Origin: Peptococcaceae bacterium BICA1-7
GTDB lineage: Bacteria; Bacillota; Desulfotomaculia; Desulfotomaculales; Desulfocucumaceae
Assembly (NCBI GenBank): GCA_000802095.1
Contig: JUEB01000026.1
Span: 496,001 to 560,000, forward strand
Length of the DNA stretch: 64,000 nt
Direction of reading: 5' to 3'
Part shown: piece after piece, positions 26,031-33,913 of the stretch
Layout of the letters: each line of letters starts with the position of its first letter
Position numbering within the stretch: position 1 is the first letter of the stretch
Position numbers and translations under genes: made by a program
The notes under the pieces: model-generated
Seen by the model: the letters and a program-made list of their open reading frames with translations, nothing else
What the model was told of the DNA's origin: nothing
Database searches by the model: none

Positions 26031-29000
26031 CTACGATTGAATTTTAAGCTCCCCGGGTGCACCGGGTCCTTTTTTATCCCTACTTCCCCTCTTCCTGTCC
26101 CTGAGGCCTGCCAGCACCACGTACAGTGAAGGGACAACCACCAGGGTAAGAGCGGTGGAGAAAAGCAGCCCCGATATGATGGTCTTGGCAATGGGAGCCA
26201 GCAGGGGGTCGCCGAAAAGTGCCAGAGGCAGAAGTCCTCCGGTGGCAGTGGCCGAAGTAAGCAGTATAGGCCTAAGCCTGGCCTCCCCGGCCTTGATCAC
26301 TGCCTCCTTGAGCTCTATTCCGGTCTGGCGCTCTTTTTCCACAAAGTCTATCAGCACAATGCCGTTTCTGACCACAATTCCGGCCAGGGCAATGGCCCCC
26401 ATCATGGAAACAAACCCCAGGGGCGTTCTGGTTATAAAGAGGCCGATCAGGCTTCCAGCCACCGCCAGGTAAACTGTGCTCATGATTAGAAGCGGTATGG
26501 TCAGTGAGTAAAACTGCATGGCTATCAGTATCAGTATAAGGAAAAACACTATAATAGACAGCCTGCCCATATCGACGAAAATGTCGGTCTGCTCGGTAAA
26601 CTCCCCGCCCACGTCCCAGCGGTAGCCCTCAGGAAGGTCCAGGCTTTCCAGGCTCTGCATAATATCGCTGGTAACCTCGGTAACAGTCCTGTCCTTAACC
26701 TGTCCGGTAATATTAACCGACCTGGATAGGTTGCGGTGAGGGATGAACTGAATGTTAAAGGACGGCTTCAAGTCGGCTATCTGGGATATGGGAATCTGCT
26801 CTCCCCTGGCATTGGGCACAGTAATACTGTTGAAAACTTGAGTTGGGTCCCCCTGGGACTTATCCAGGTAAAGGTTTATATCAATAAGATTCTTCCCGTC
26901 GTCAAACTGGCTTATTTTTATGCCCTCGCTAACCAGCCTCAGAGTGGTGGACAGGTCATTATAGCTTACCAGCTTTTGATCCATCATGGGCTTATTCACC
27001 TGGAACTCCAGGGTGTGGCGGTCAAGGCCAAAGTCATCCTGTATATCATAGGCCCCGGGCACCTTGGATATGCGCTCCTTTACTTCCTGGGAAATGGCCC
27101 TCAGCTTTTCTATGTCGTCACCGTAGATGTGCAGCGATATGGGATCGCCCACCGGAGGCCCGGTATTGATCACCATCGGGGTAATCACTGCCCCGGGGTA
27201 CATCACCTTGAACTCCTCCTGCCAGCGGTCGGAGACCTCTTTCAGATCCAGCTTCTCACGGTCAATCTTCACCATCACCTGGCCCCTGTTGGACCGAGCT
27301 CCGGAAAGGGCGGTCCCCCCGCCGTACCACATGTCGGCACTGGCCCCGGCGCAGGCTGCCACCATCTTGACCCCTGGCTGACTGGCCAGCCAGCTGCTGA
27401 TCTCCCCGGTGACACGGTTGGTTTCCTCTATGGAAGTACCCTGGGGCAGCCGAATATTAATAGGCAGCTCTTCCAGGTCAGCCGCCGGAAAAAGCTCCAC
27501 CGGGGTAAAGGCAACCAGCCCGTAGGCCAGGGTGCCTATACCCACACCGATGAGCCCTGTCCTCAAAGGCCGGTTAAGTATTCTGGGCATCAGCCTGTCG
27601 GCGTACCACCTGGTCAGGGCTACCAGTTGGCGCCCTAAAAGTCCCGCCGGTTTTTCATCGTGACCGTTATTCTTTCTCCTGCGCTCGTACCAGTGCCTGA
27701 AGATAGGTATAATAGTCAGGGACATGATCATGGAAGTGGTCATGGTAAGTATGATAATCACCGGCAGCGGACGCATGAATTCCCCGGAGTTGCCCCGCAG
27801 GAACATCAGTGGCCCGAAAGAAAACAAAGTGGCCAGGGTGGCAGTGACAATGGAGACAGAAACCTCTTTGGCCCCGTTTACCGAGGCTGTAAAGGGAGAT
27901 TCCTTAAGCACCGAAAGCCTCCGCTCAATATTGTCATTAACCACCACGGCATCATCCACCAGAATTCCTAACACTATTATAAGAGCGTATATGGAAATGC
28001 TGTTGATGGTAATGCCCAGGGGAGGGAGGAATAAAAGCCCCACCGCCATGGATATGGGTATGGCAAAGGCTATTATAATAGCTGTGATCAGGTTTAGGCC
28101 CAGTGTGCAGATAAACAGCACCGCTGCTGTGGCTATAATCATTTCCCTGATCAAATCGTCATAGGAGTCCTTGACCCTCTGGGACTGGGAGAAGACTGGC
28201 TCCACCGCGGCCCAGGCCGGCAGAGACTTCTCCAGTGTCTGCATCATATTGACCACACTGGTATGCAGTGAGGGGACATCAGTGCCCTTTTCCACCACAA
28301 CTCCCAGCACCGCTGCGGGCTTTCCGTTGTGGTAGACAAATACATCAGTCTCACCCTGGGAAAGATAGGCCTTCCCTATATCCTGCAGGTAAACCGGAAA
28401 ACCGTCCTTTGAGCGGGAGATTATTACTTTGTTAAGGTTTTCCGGGCTATAGTAATCAGGCAATATCAGCTGGTATGTACGGCTCCCCACATCCAGGTCA
28501 CCTATAGGAACCCGCTCATTCTCCGCCTTTACCGCCGCCAGCACCTGGGTCCAGGAGATGCCATAGTGCTGCAGCTTCAGCGGGTCGACATCAACCCGTA
28601 TCTCCTGGTCGGGCAGCCCGCCTATGGTGACATCGGCCACGTTGGGCAGTGTGCGCAGCTGATCCTTCCAGTTTTTAAGGTTATCCCTGAGGCTGTACAG
28701 CTGGTCCCTGCTTTCGGCGGTTACGTTCACAGTATAAAAGGCGGTGCGGTTCAGGTCGTCGTTTATCTCTGGCTTATTGGCCCCGTCTGGAAGATCGGCC
28801 TCGGCGTCCTTAACCTTCTTGCGCAGCTCATCCCATAGGTCATCAGGCTTTACCCCGTCCTTGGACTCAACCACTATGGAGGAGTACCCGAAACCCGAGG
28901 TTGAAGTTATGGTTTTAATGCCGGGCAGTTCCTTTATTTTCTGCTCCAGCTTCCTGGTTACAGCCTGCTCCATTCTTTCGGGAGAGGCCCCGGGATAGGT

Positions 29001-29141
29001 GGTGGTTACAATGGCAAAGGTGATGGTTATGTCCGGCATTTCCTGCCTGGGCAGCTGGGCAACACTGAGAAAGCCCACCGACACCACCATTATAAAGAAA
29101 AGTATGGTTATCTTTCTCTTTTTCAGAAGATATTCAATCAC
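26031..29141 (-). CDS. RND-family efflux pump inner-membrane transporter (HAE1/AcrB-like)
   Basis: 1036 aa. Twelve membrane helices: one at the N-terminus, then the block after residue ~335 and its C-terminal repeat after ~860, with two large external porter loops. TM4 has GILVDDAVVVNDNIERRL, with the Asp pair of proton-driven HAE1 pumps. LPRQEMPDITITFAIVTTTYPG is the usual porter start. Starts with GTG overlapping the stop of the adaptor gene by 4 bp. No outer-membrane channel gene is adjacent, consistent with a monoderm envelope. Substrates unknown. Confidence 0.93.
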   Translation of the reverse strand: MIEYLLKKRKITILFFIMVVSVGFLSVAQLPRQEMPDITITFAIVTTTYPGASPERMEQAVTRKLEQKIKELPGIKTITSTSGFGYSSIVVESKDGVKPDDLWDELRKKVKDAEADLPDGANKPEINDDLNRTAFYTVNVTAESRDQLYSLRDNLKNWKDQLRTLPNVADVTIGGLPDQEIRVDVDPLKLQHYGISWTQVLAAVKAENERVPIGDLDVGSRTYQLILPDYYSPENLNKVIISRSKDGFPVYLQDIGKAYLSQGETDVFVYHNGKPAAVLGVVVEKGTDVPSLHTSVVNMMQTLEKSLPAWAAVEPVFSQSQRVKDSYDDLIREMIIATAAVLFICTLGLNLITAIIIAFAIPISMAVGLLFLPPLGITINSISIYALIIVLGILVDDAVVVNDNIERRLSVLKESPFTASVNGAKEVSVSIVTATLATLFSFGPLMFLRGNSGEFMRPLPVIIILTMTTSMIMSLTIIPIFRHWYERRRKNNGHDEKPAGLLGRQLVALTRWYADRLMPRILNRPLRTGLIGVGIGTLAYGLVAFTPVELFPAADLEELPINIRLPQGTSIEETNRVTGEISSWLASQPGVKMVAACAGASADMWYGGGTALSGARSNRGQVMVKIDREKLDLKEVSDRWQEEFKVMYPGAVITPMVINTGPPVGDPISLHIYGDDIEKLRAISQEVKERISKVPGAYDIQDDFGLDRHTLEFQVNKPMMDQKLVSYNDLSTTLRLVSEGIKISQFDDGKNLIDINLYLDKSQGDPTQVFNSITVPNARGEQIPISQIADLKPSFNIQFIPHRNLSRSVNITGQVKDRTVTEVTSDIMQSLESLDLPEGYRWDVGGEFTEQTDIFVDMGRLSIIVFFLILILIAMQFYSLTIPLLIMSTVYLAVAGSLIGLFITRTPLGFVSMMGAIALAGIVVRNGIVLIDFVEKERQTGIELKEAVIKAGEARLRPILLTSATATGGLLPLALFGDPLLAPIAKTIISGLLFSTALTLVVVPSLYVVLAGLRDRKRGSRDKKGPGAPGELKIQS

Positions 29142-30217
29142 TGCGCCGCCACCTCAGCCTCCTTGATGGTGTTGCCGTCGAAAAGCATTTCCGACCCCTT
29201 TACTACCACCTGGTCACCGGGCTTAATCCCCGAGGTTATCTCCAACTGGTTGTTAAATAGCTCCCCGGTGGTTACCGGCGTTTTCACCGCCTTATCTCCG
29301 GAAGCCAGGAACACATAGGGCTTATCCAGCCCATGGTTTAAAACGGCCTCCACCGGAATAAACAGCCCCTCCCTGGAATCGGCTGCAAACCTGGCCCTGA
29401 CCACCTGTCCGGGGTGCCAGTCATGCCCATTGTTGGCTACCGTTACCTCCACACCTATGGTTCCTGTTCCCTGATTGGTGGCCGGATATACCCTGGTCAC
29501 CTTTCCCTCCCTGGAATCCTGGTATAGAGAAAGGGTTACAGAACCCCCGGCCTTCCACCTTGATATTTCCCTGTCCGGCACAGGAAGTATCACCTTTAAG
29601 TTTTCAATCTGCCCCACACGGTACACCGTTGTCCCGGCGGCTACCACCTGGCCAACCGCAGAGAGCCTGGCTATCACCGTGCCGCTTATAGGCGACTTCA
29701 GGCTGTCCTTGCCCCCACCCACCAGTGAGTACGACTCCTGGGCCAGCAGGTAGTCCCTTTCCGCCACGGTAAAGCTGACCTGAGCGCCTTCAAAGTCGGA
29801 CTTTGACAGGGCGCCCTGGTTATACAGCTGCTCCAGCCTTGAAAAATCTTCTTTGGCCTTCTGGTAGGCAGCACTGGCCTTCTCCAGCCCTGCTCCGGCC
29901 TGTGCTACCTGAAGCGAGTACTCTGTGGCATCCATGCGGGCCAGGAAATCCCCTGTCCCTACACGGTCTCCCTCCTTGGGGCCCATTTCCAAAATCCTTC
30001 CGGTGGCCTCAAAAGAAACCGCCGACTCCTCGGAAGGCTCCAGCAGCCCGGACAGCTCCGAGAAGCTGGTAATCTTTTCAATGCCGGCTGTCTGAATCTT
30101 TACCAGCTTTACCTCCTCTGCCTGCTGTTCATCTTTTTTTCCCCCGCAGGCGGTCAACATAGCCGCGGCAAGAAATAATACTGCTGCAAGAATCAAAAAT
30201 ATTTTTCTACCCATCAT
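29138..30217 (-). CDS. RND efflux periplasmic-type adaptor (membrane fusion protein), lipoprotein
   Basis: 359 aa. A signal peptide ends in a lipobox, AAMLTACGGKKDE, so the mature protein is lipid-anchored at the Cys. Domain order: barrel-sandwich half (VSFEATGRILEMGPKEGDRV), coiled-coil hairpin around residues 100-150, second lipoyl half (SPISGTVIARLSAVGQVVAAG), beta-barrel and C-terminal region. It bridges the pump to the outside. The gene overlaps the upstream padR by 11 bp and the pump by 4 bp, so all three form one operon. Confidence 0.92.
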   Translation of the reverse strand: MMGRKIFLILAAVLFLAAAMLTACGGKKDEQQAEEVKLVKIQTAGIEKITSFSELSGLLEPSEESAVSFEATGRILEMGPKEGDRVGTGDFLARMDATEYSLQVAQAGAGLEKASAAYQKAKEDFSRLEQLYNQGALSKSDFEGAQVSFTVAERDYLLAQESYSLVGGGKDSLKSPISGTVIARLSAVGQVVAAGTTVYRVGQIENLKVILPVPDREISRWKAGGSVTLSLYQDSREGKVTRVYPATNQGTGTIGVEVTVANNGHDWHPGQVVRARFAADSREGLFIPVEAVLNHGLDKPYVFLASGDKAVKTPVTTGELFNNQLEITSGIKPGDQVVVKGSEMLFDGNTIKEAEVAAQ

Positions 30218-30788
30218 GACTGACCTCTAGTCCCCCTTTAACCCTCTCCATGCCTTTTATTTTTTCTATGGCCTCCTCCACCCACTCCACAGCTGCCGTC
30301 CCGTACTTTATGCCCGCATCCAGGGTCAGCTCCCAAAATACTGCATCTTCCTTAAATACTTCGGCAGGCACAACTTCACTAAAACTCTTTTTAAACAGGT
30401 GGTAGTTTTCCAGCCGCTTCCGGTATTGCTCCAGCTGGTGCCTCATAACTCCAAGGGCGCTTTCCCTGTCCAACTGGGCCATGAAGAAAACCTGAACCAA
30501 AAAAGCCTCCCTCACGGACTGCAGCTCCATGGTCGTACCCACCCACCTCTTAAGCTCCTGCCTTCCAGCGGCGGTAATTTTGTACACCTTGCGATTGGGC
30601 CTTTGTTCCTGGTATTCCACCTCCATCACCAGCAGCCCATCCTTTTCCATCTGGCTTAAAGCGGGGTAAATCTGGCTCAGTTTGGCATTCCAGAAGTGCT
30701 GGATGGAGCTGTCAAAATGCTGCTTAAGCTCGTAACCTGTCATGTCAGCATAATTAAGAAAACCCAGCAGGGCATATTTAAGAGACAT
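30207..30788 (-). CDS. PadR family transcriptional regulator of the RND operon
   Basis: 193 aa. The winged helix is at the N-terminus (KYALLGFLNYADMTGYELKQ, then FWNAKLSQIYPALSQMEKDGL), followed by the C-terminal Vir-type helical dimerisation region (residues ~90-185). PadR proteins usually repress an adjacent pump operon and are released by the pump's substrates. First gene of the operon; the ATG follows GGTGATTAA. A 30-bp perfect palindrome lies just upstream and is a likely operator. Confidence 0.92.
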   Translation of the reverse strand: MSLKYALLGFLNYADMTGYELKQHFDSSIQHFWNAKLSQIYPALSQMEKDGLLVMEVEYQEQRPNRKVYKITAAGRQELKRWVGTTMELQSVREAFLVQVFFMAQLDRESALGVMRHQLEQYRKRLENYHLFKKSFSEVVPAEVFKEDAVFWELTLDAGIKYGTAAVEWVEEAIEKIKGMERVKGGLEVSHDG

Positions 30789-30811
30789 TTAATCACCTAT
30801 TTGTTCCATTA

Positions 30812-30841
30812 ATTATATATATAAACATTTATATATATAAT
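30812..30841. promoter_or_regulatory. Perfect 30-bp palindrome upstream of padR (candidate operator)
   Basis: ATTATATATATAAA and TTTATATATATAAT flank a CA centre. It lies 24 bp upstream of the padR start and overlaps the likely promoter -10 area. An AT-only palindrome differs from the classical ATGT-N8-ACAT PadR site but contains AAACATTT at its centre. Confidence 0.55.
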
Positions 30842-30907
30842 ATTTTACAAAACGTTTTTTTGTCAAGATAGTTTATTATACCGGAGAAAGAAAAATGATC
30901 CTTAATA

Positions 30908-30945
30908 TAAAGAACACCCTGCCCGGTGAGTTGACCTCACGGGCA
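30908..30945 (-). terminator. Strong hairpin between padR and the AMP-binding fragment gene
   Basis: CCTGCCCGTGAG and CTCACCGGGCAGG pair around a GTCAA loop, followed on the minus strand by GTGTTCTTTATATT. It ends the thiolase-HBD unit. Confidence 0.6.
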
Positions 30946-31004
30946 GGATGTCCGATAATACATGCCAATAAAACAATGCCGACCAAAAGACTTAGGCGCA
31001 GTGT

Positions 31005-31352
31005 TCAGTCCTCACCGAAAAGGGATTGCACCAGCTTTTGCTTCTGGCACTTACCGCTGGGTGTTCTGGGAATCTCGGGCACCATATGGTAACGGCCGGG
31101 AAATTCGTTGGGAGAAAGCTCCCCTGAATCTTCCACAAAGTGCTTTATTATCTGCGGGGTAAGGCTAATATCCGCCGGGACCACAAAGGCCGCCAGGTCA
31201 TATTTCCCTTCTATTCCGGGCAGGAATACCGCAGCCACTTCATTTACTCCAGGGTGCCGGTATATAACATCCTCTACTTTCCTGATCAGGAGCTGTCCCG
31301 ACCCCGTAGCTTCATCAGGGATATAGCCCAGAGGCCTTTCCTGCTCGCTCAT
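31005..31352 (-). CDS. Stand-alone AMP-binding enzyme C-terminal domain
   Basis: 115 aa matching only the last domain of acyl-CoA/acetyl-CoA synthetases: IRKVEDVIYRHPGVNEVAAV, then YDLAAFVVP and the catalytic-lysine motif IPRTPSGKCQKQKL. The large N-terminal adenylation domain is missing, and no such gene is adjacent. A proper ribosome site (GGAGGTGGTAACGTA) precedes the ATG, and the frame is intact, so it is expressed as its own small protein or is a well-preserved remnant. It follows the 3-hydroxyacyl-CoA dehydrogenase by 50 bp. A partner adenylation domain elsewhere is possible. Confidence 0.75.
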   Translation of the reverse strand: MSEQERPLGYIPDEATGSGQLLIRKVEDVIYRHPGVNEVAAVFLPGIEGKYDLAAFVVPADISLTPQIIKHFVEDSGELSPNEFPGRYHMVPEIPRTPSGKCQKQKLVQSLFGED

Positions 31353-31402
31353 TACGTTACCACCTCCGTAATCAGTTGATTAGACCGGCTCTCTTAAAAG
31401 TC

Positions 31403-32263
31403 CTACTTAGAGCCGCTGTAGTCGTAGAAACCTCTGCCGGTCTTCCTGCCCAGATGCCCGGCCCTTACCAGCTTACGCAGCAGAGGGCAGGGTCTGTATT
31501 TTGAATCTCCTGTTTCATTATACAGTGTTTCATTCACCATTAAAAGGGTGTCCAGTCCAATAAGATCAGAAAGAGCAAGGGGGCCTATGGGATGGTTGGC
31601 GCCCAGCATCATTCCCTTATCTATATCCCCGGCCGAGGCAACACCCTCCATCAGCACAAACATGGCCTCGTTAAGCATGGGCACCAGTATCCGGTTGACA
31701 GCAAAAAGAGGGGCCTCGTTGACCATTATTGATTCCTTGCCGAATTTTTCAACCAGAGCCTTGGCCGCCTCCAGTGTTTCATTATCTGTTTCCGCGCCCA
31801 TGATAAGCTCCACCAGCTTCATCACCGGCACAGGGTTAAAGAAGTGCATGCCTATAAATTTTTTTGCCCTTCCGGTAGCCGCAGCCATCTCGGTTATGGA
31901 AAGTCCGGAGGTGTTGGAGGCAAAAATGGTATCCGGCCCGCATACCTTGTCAAGCTCGCGGTAGATATTCTTTTTCAGCTCCATCTTCTCCACCGCGGCC
32001 TCTATTACTATGCCACAGGAAGCAAGGTCCTGCAGGTGGGTGGTGCCCTTCAGCCTGGCCAGCACACCGTCGGCATCTTCCCTGGAAAGGCGGTTTTTCT
32101 GGACCTCCCGGTCCATATTTTTCTTTATTGTGGACATTCCCCGGGAAACAAAGGAGTCTTCTATGTCTCTCATGATTACATTATAGCCGGCCCTGGCCGC
32201 CACCTGGGCTATGCCGGACCCCATTATCCCCGCTCCGATAACCCCCACGGTTGATATGCTCAC
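31403..32263 (-). CDS. 3-Hydroxyacyl-CoA (3-hydroxybutyryl-CoA) dehydrogenase
   Basis: 286 aa, GTG start after GGAGGCAGAGCA. NAD site [17 protein letters not shown], active-site segment [19 protein letters not shown], and the C-terminal domain with [18 protein letters not shown] and [11 protein letters not shown]. It interconverts acetoacetyl-CoA and 3-hydroxybutyryl-CoA (or longer acyl chains). It follows the thiolase gene, giving two successive steps of butyrate or fatty-acid beta-oxidation. Confidence 0.95.
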   Translation of the reverse strand: MSISTVGVIGAGIMGSGIAQVAARAGYNVIMRDIEDSFVSRGMSTIKKNMDREVQKNRLSREDADGVLARLKGTTHLQDLASCGIVIEAAVEKMELKKNIYRELDKVCGPDTIFASNTSGLSITEMAAATGRAKKFIGMHFFNPVPVMKLVELIMGAETDNETLEAAKALVEKFGKESIMVNEAPLFAVNRILVPMLNEAMFVLMEGVASAGDIDKGMMLGANHPIGPLALSDLIGLDTLLMVNETLYNETGDSKYRPCPLLRKLVRAGHLGRKTGRGFYDYSGSK

Positions 32264-32374
32264 TGCTCTGCCTCCTTTTTCCTTAAATATACTAATACTG
32301 CAATTCCTATGCGGTCGGAATACAGAATCCAGAATCCAGAATTCAGAATGGTTGTTTGTGCATTCCTTATATTT
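32264..32374. repeat. Dispersed repeat between thiolase and HBD genes
   Basis: At 32311-32370: GGTCGGAATACAGAATCCAG, AATCCAGAATTCAGAATGG and the shared boundary GCATTCCTTAT. No gene in the gap. Confidence 0.55.
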
Positions 32375-33553
32375 TCATTCTCTTTCAAAAACCATGGCCA
32401 TGCCCATGCCACCGCCCACGCACATGGAGGCCAGGCCCCAGCGCAGGTTGCGCCGCTTCATCTCGTGCAAAAGGGATATTGATATACGGGCGCCGGTACA
32501 GCCCACTGGGTGTCCCAGCCCCACGCCGCTGCCGTTGACATTGGTTATTTCACGGTTCAGGTCCAGGAGCTTTTCACAGGCCAGATACTGGGCGGCGAAG
32601 GCCTCGTTCAACTCGATCAGCTCAATGTCCGCCAGTGTCTTGCCTGCTCTGGCCAGCGCCTTCTTTATGGCCGGAACCGGCCCGTAGCCCATCAGGTCGG
32701 GCTCCACCCCGGCCCTGGCAAAGCTGACAATGCGTCCCAGGGGCTTTATGCCCAGCTGCCTGGCCCTTGTGGCCGTCATAAGCACCACGGCCGCAGCCCC
32801 GTCGTTTAGACCCGAGGCATTGCCCGCTGTTACGGTGCCGTTTTTCCGGAAGGTGGGAGAGAGCTTGGCCAGCTTCTCCAGGGTGATATCCCGCCTGGGG
32901 TGTTCGTCGGTGTCTGCCGGTACGGGGTCGCCCTTACGCTGGGGCACCGGTATGGGAAGAATTTCTTCCTTGAATTTTCCCTCGTCAATGGCCCTGATGG
33001 CGTTCTGGTGGCTCCGGAAGGCTATTATATCCTGTTCCTCGCGGGAAATGCCATACTTGTCGGCCAGCCTCTCGGCGGTTTCTCCCATCATTATCCTATG
33101 AATTGGATCCATAAGCATCTCCCAGAGGGAGTCGGTAAGCTCTCCGTGCTGCAGCCGCTGCCCCCAGCGAGCGCCTTTTAAAGTATAGGGCACCGAGCTC
33201 ATTGACTCCGCACCGCCGGCTATAACCATATTTGAGTCACCGGTAACAATCTGCTGGTAGCCCGTTGCCATAGCCTGCATTCCTGAGGAGCACTGGCGCT
33301 GTATGGTCATGCCGGTTACCTCATTGGGCAGCCCGGCCAACAGCGCAGCTGTCCGGCCCAGGTTGGGCTCGGCGGTGTTCTGTCCGCAGCACCCCATAAT
33401 CACATCATCTACCTCTGCGCCGTCAATGCCGGCCCGGGAAATGACCTCCCTTATAACAGGCACCAGCAGCTTGTTGCTAAGCATATTCTTAAAAACTCCC
33501 CCAAAGTCTCCTATGGGGCTTCTTACCCCCGCTGCTACTACGATATCATCCAT
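32375..33553 (-). CDS. Acetyl-CoA C-acyltransferase (thiolase)
   Basis: 392 aa. The acyl-accepting Cys is in [15 protein letters not shown], the His in [19 protein letters not shown], and the second Cys in [13 protein letters not shown]. It cleaves or forms 3-ketoacyl-CoA with CoA. The order thiolase, 3-hydroxyacyl-CoA dehydrogenase, AMP-binding fragment on one strand, with an acyl-CoA dehydrogenase and SDR further down, indicates a fatty-acid/butyrate metabolism region. The ATG follows GGGAGGAGTACGAAAGAC. Confidence 0.95.
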   Translation of the reverse strand: MDDIVVAAGVRSPIGDFGGVFKNMLSNKLLVPVIREVISRAGIDGAEVDDVIMGCCGQNTAEPNLGRTAALLAGLPNEVTGMTIQRQCSSGMQAMATGYQQIVTGDSNMVIAGGAESMSSVPYTLKGARWGQRLQHGELTDSLWEMLMDPIHRIMMGETAERLADKYGISREEQDIIAFRSHQNAIRAIDEGKFKEEILPIPVPQRKGDPVPADTDEHPRRDITLEKLAKLSPTFRKNGTVTAGNASGLNDGAAAVVLMTATRARQLGIKPLGRIVSFARAGVEPDLMGYGPVPAIKKALARAGKTLADIELIELNEAFAAQYLACEKLLDLNREITNVNGSGVGLGHPVGCTGARISISLLHEMKRRNLRWGLASMCVGGGMGMAMVFERE

Positions 33554-33913
33554 GTCTTTCGTACTCCTCCCTTTCTTTATGTCTGTGTGCTTAATTTATT
33601 AATTATTTGTAAATCTAAAAATTCTATTTTATTAACTAAATTCCTTCAATATAATAGAAAAATGAAAGCTCATTCATTATAAAAAATTATACTTCTCATA
33701 CCAAGAGAGGAAAATTTGAACAAAGGTTTAATTTATATATTAATTAATACCGTGATCTAATATTCTCTAGCCTGAAAATGGGTAATTCTGAAATGCTTTT
33801 GGGTCAGAATCCGGAAATTCCTTATTTTCTATTCACTGATGTCGCCGCTTGAGGCATGAATAGTTACACTGGCCGGAGAAATTGATTAAATTTTAATCTG
33901 GGGGGCTGTAAAA
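33554..33913. other. Divergent AT-rich promoter gap
   Basis: 360 bp between the divergent thiolase and penicillin-acylase genes, visibly AT-rich (TTTAATTTATATATTAATTA near 33728). Promoters for both directions are expected here. I see no hairpin terminator, no repeat of the dispersed families and no additional gene. Confidence 0.5.

Noticed and set aside
26031-30217. RND genes as evidence of an outer membrane (diderm organism)
   Set aside because: No outer-membrane channel or other outer-membrane gene is present, and the lipoprotein adaptor plus spore genes fit a monoderm Firmicute.
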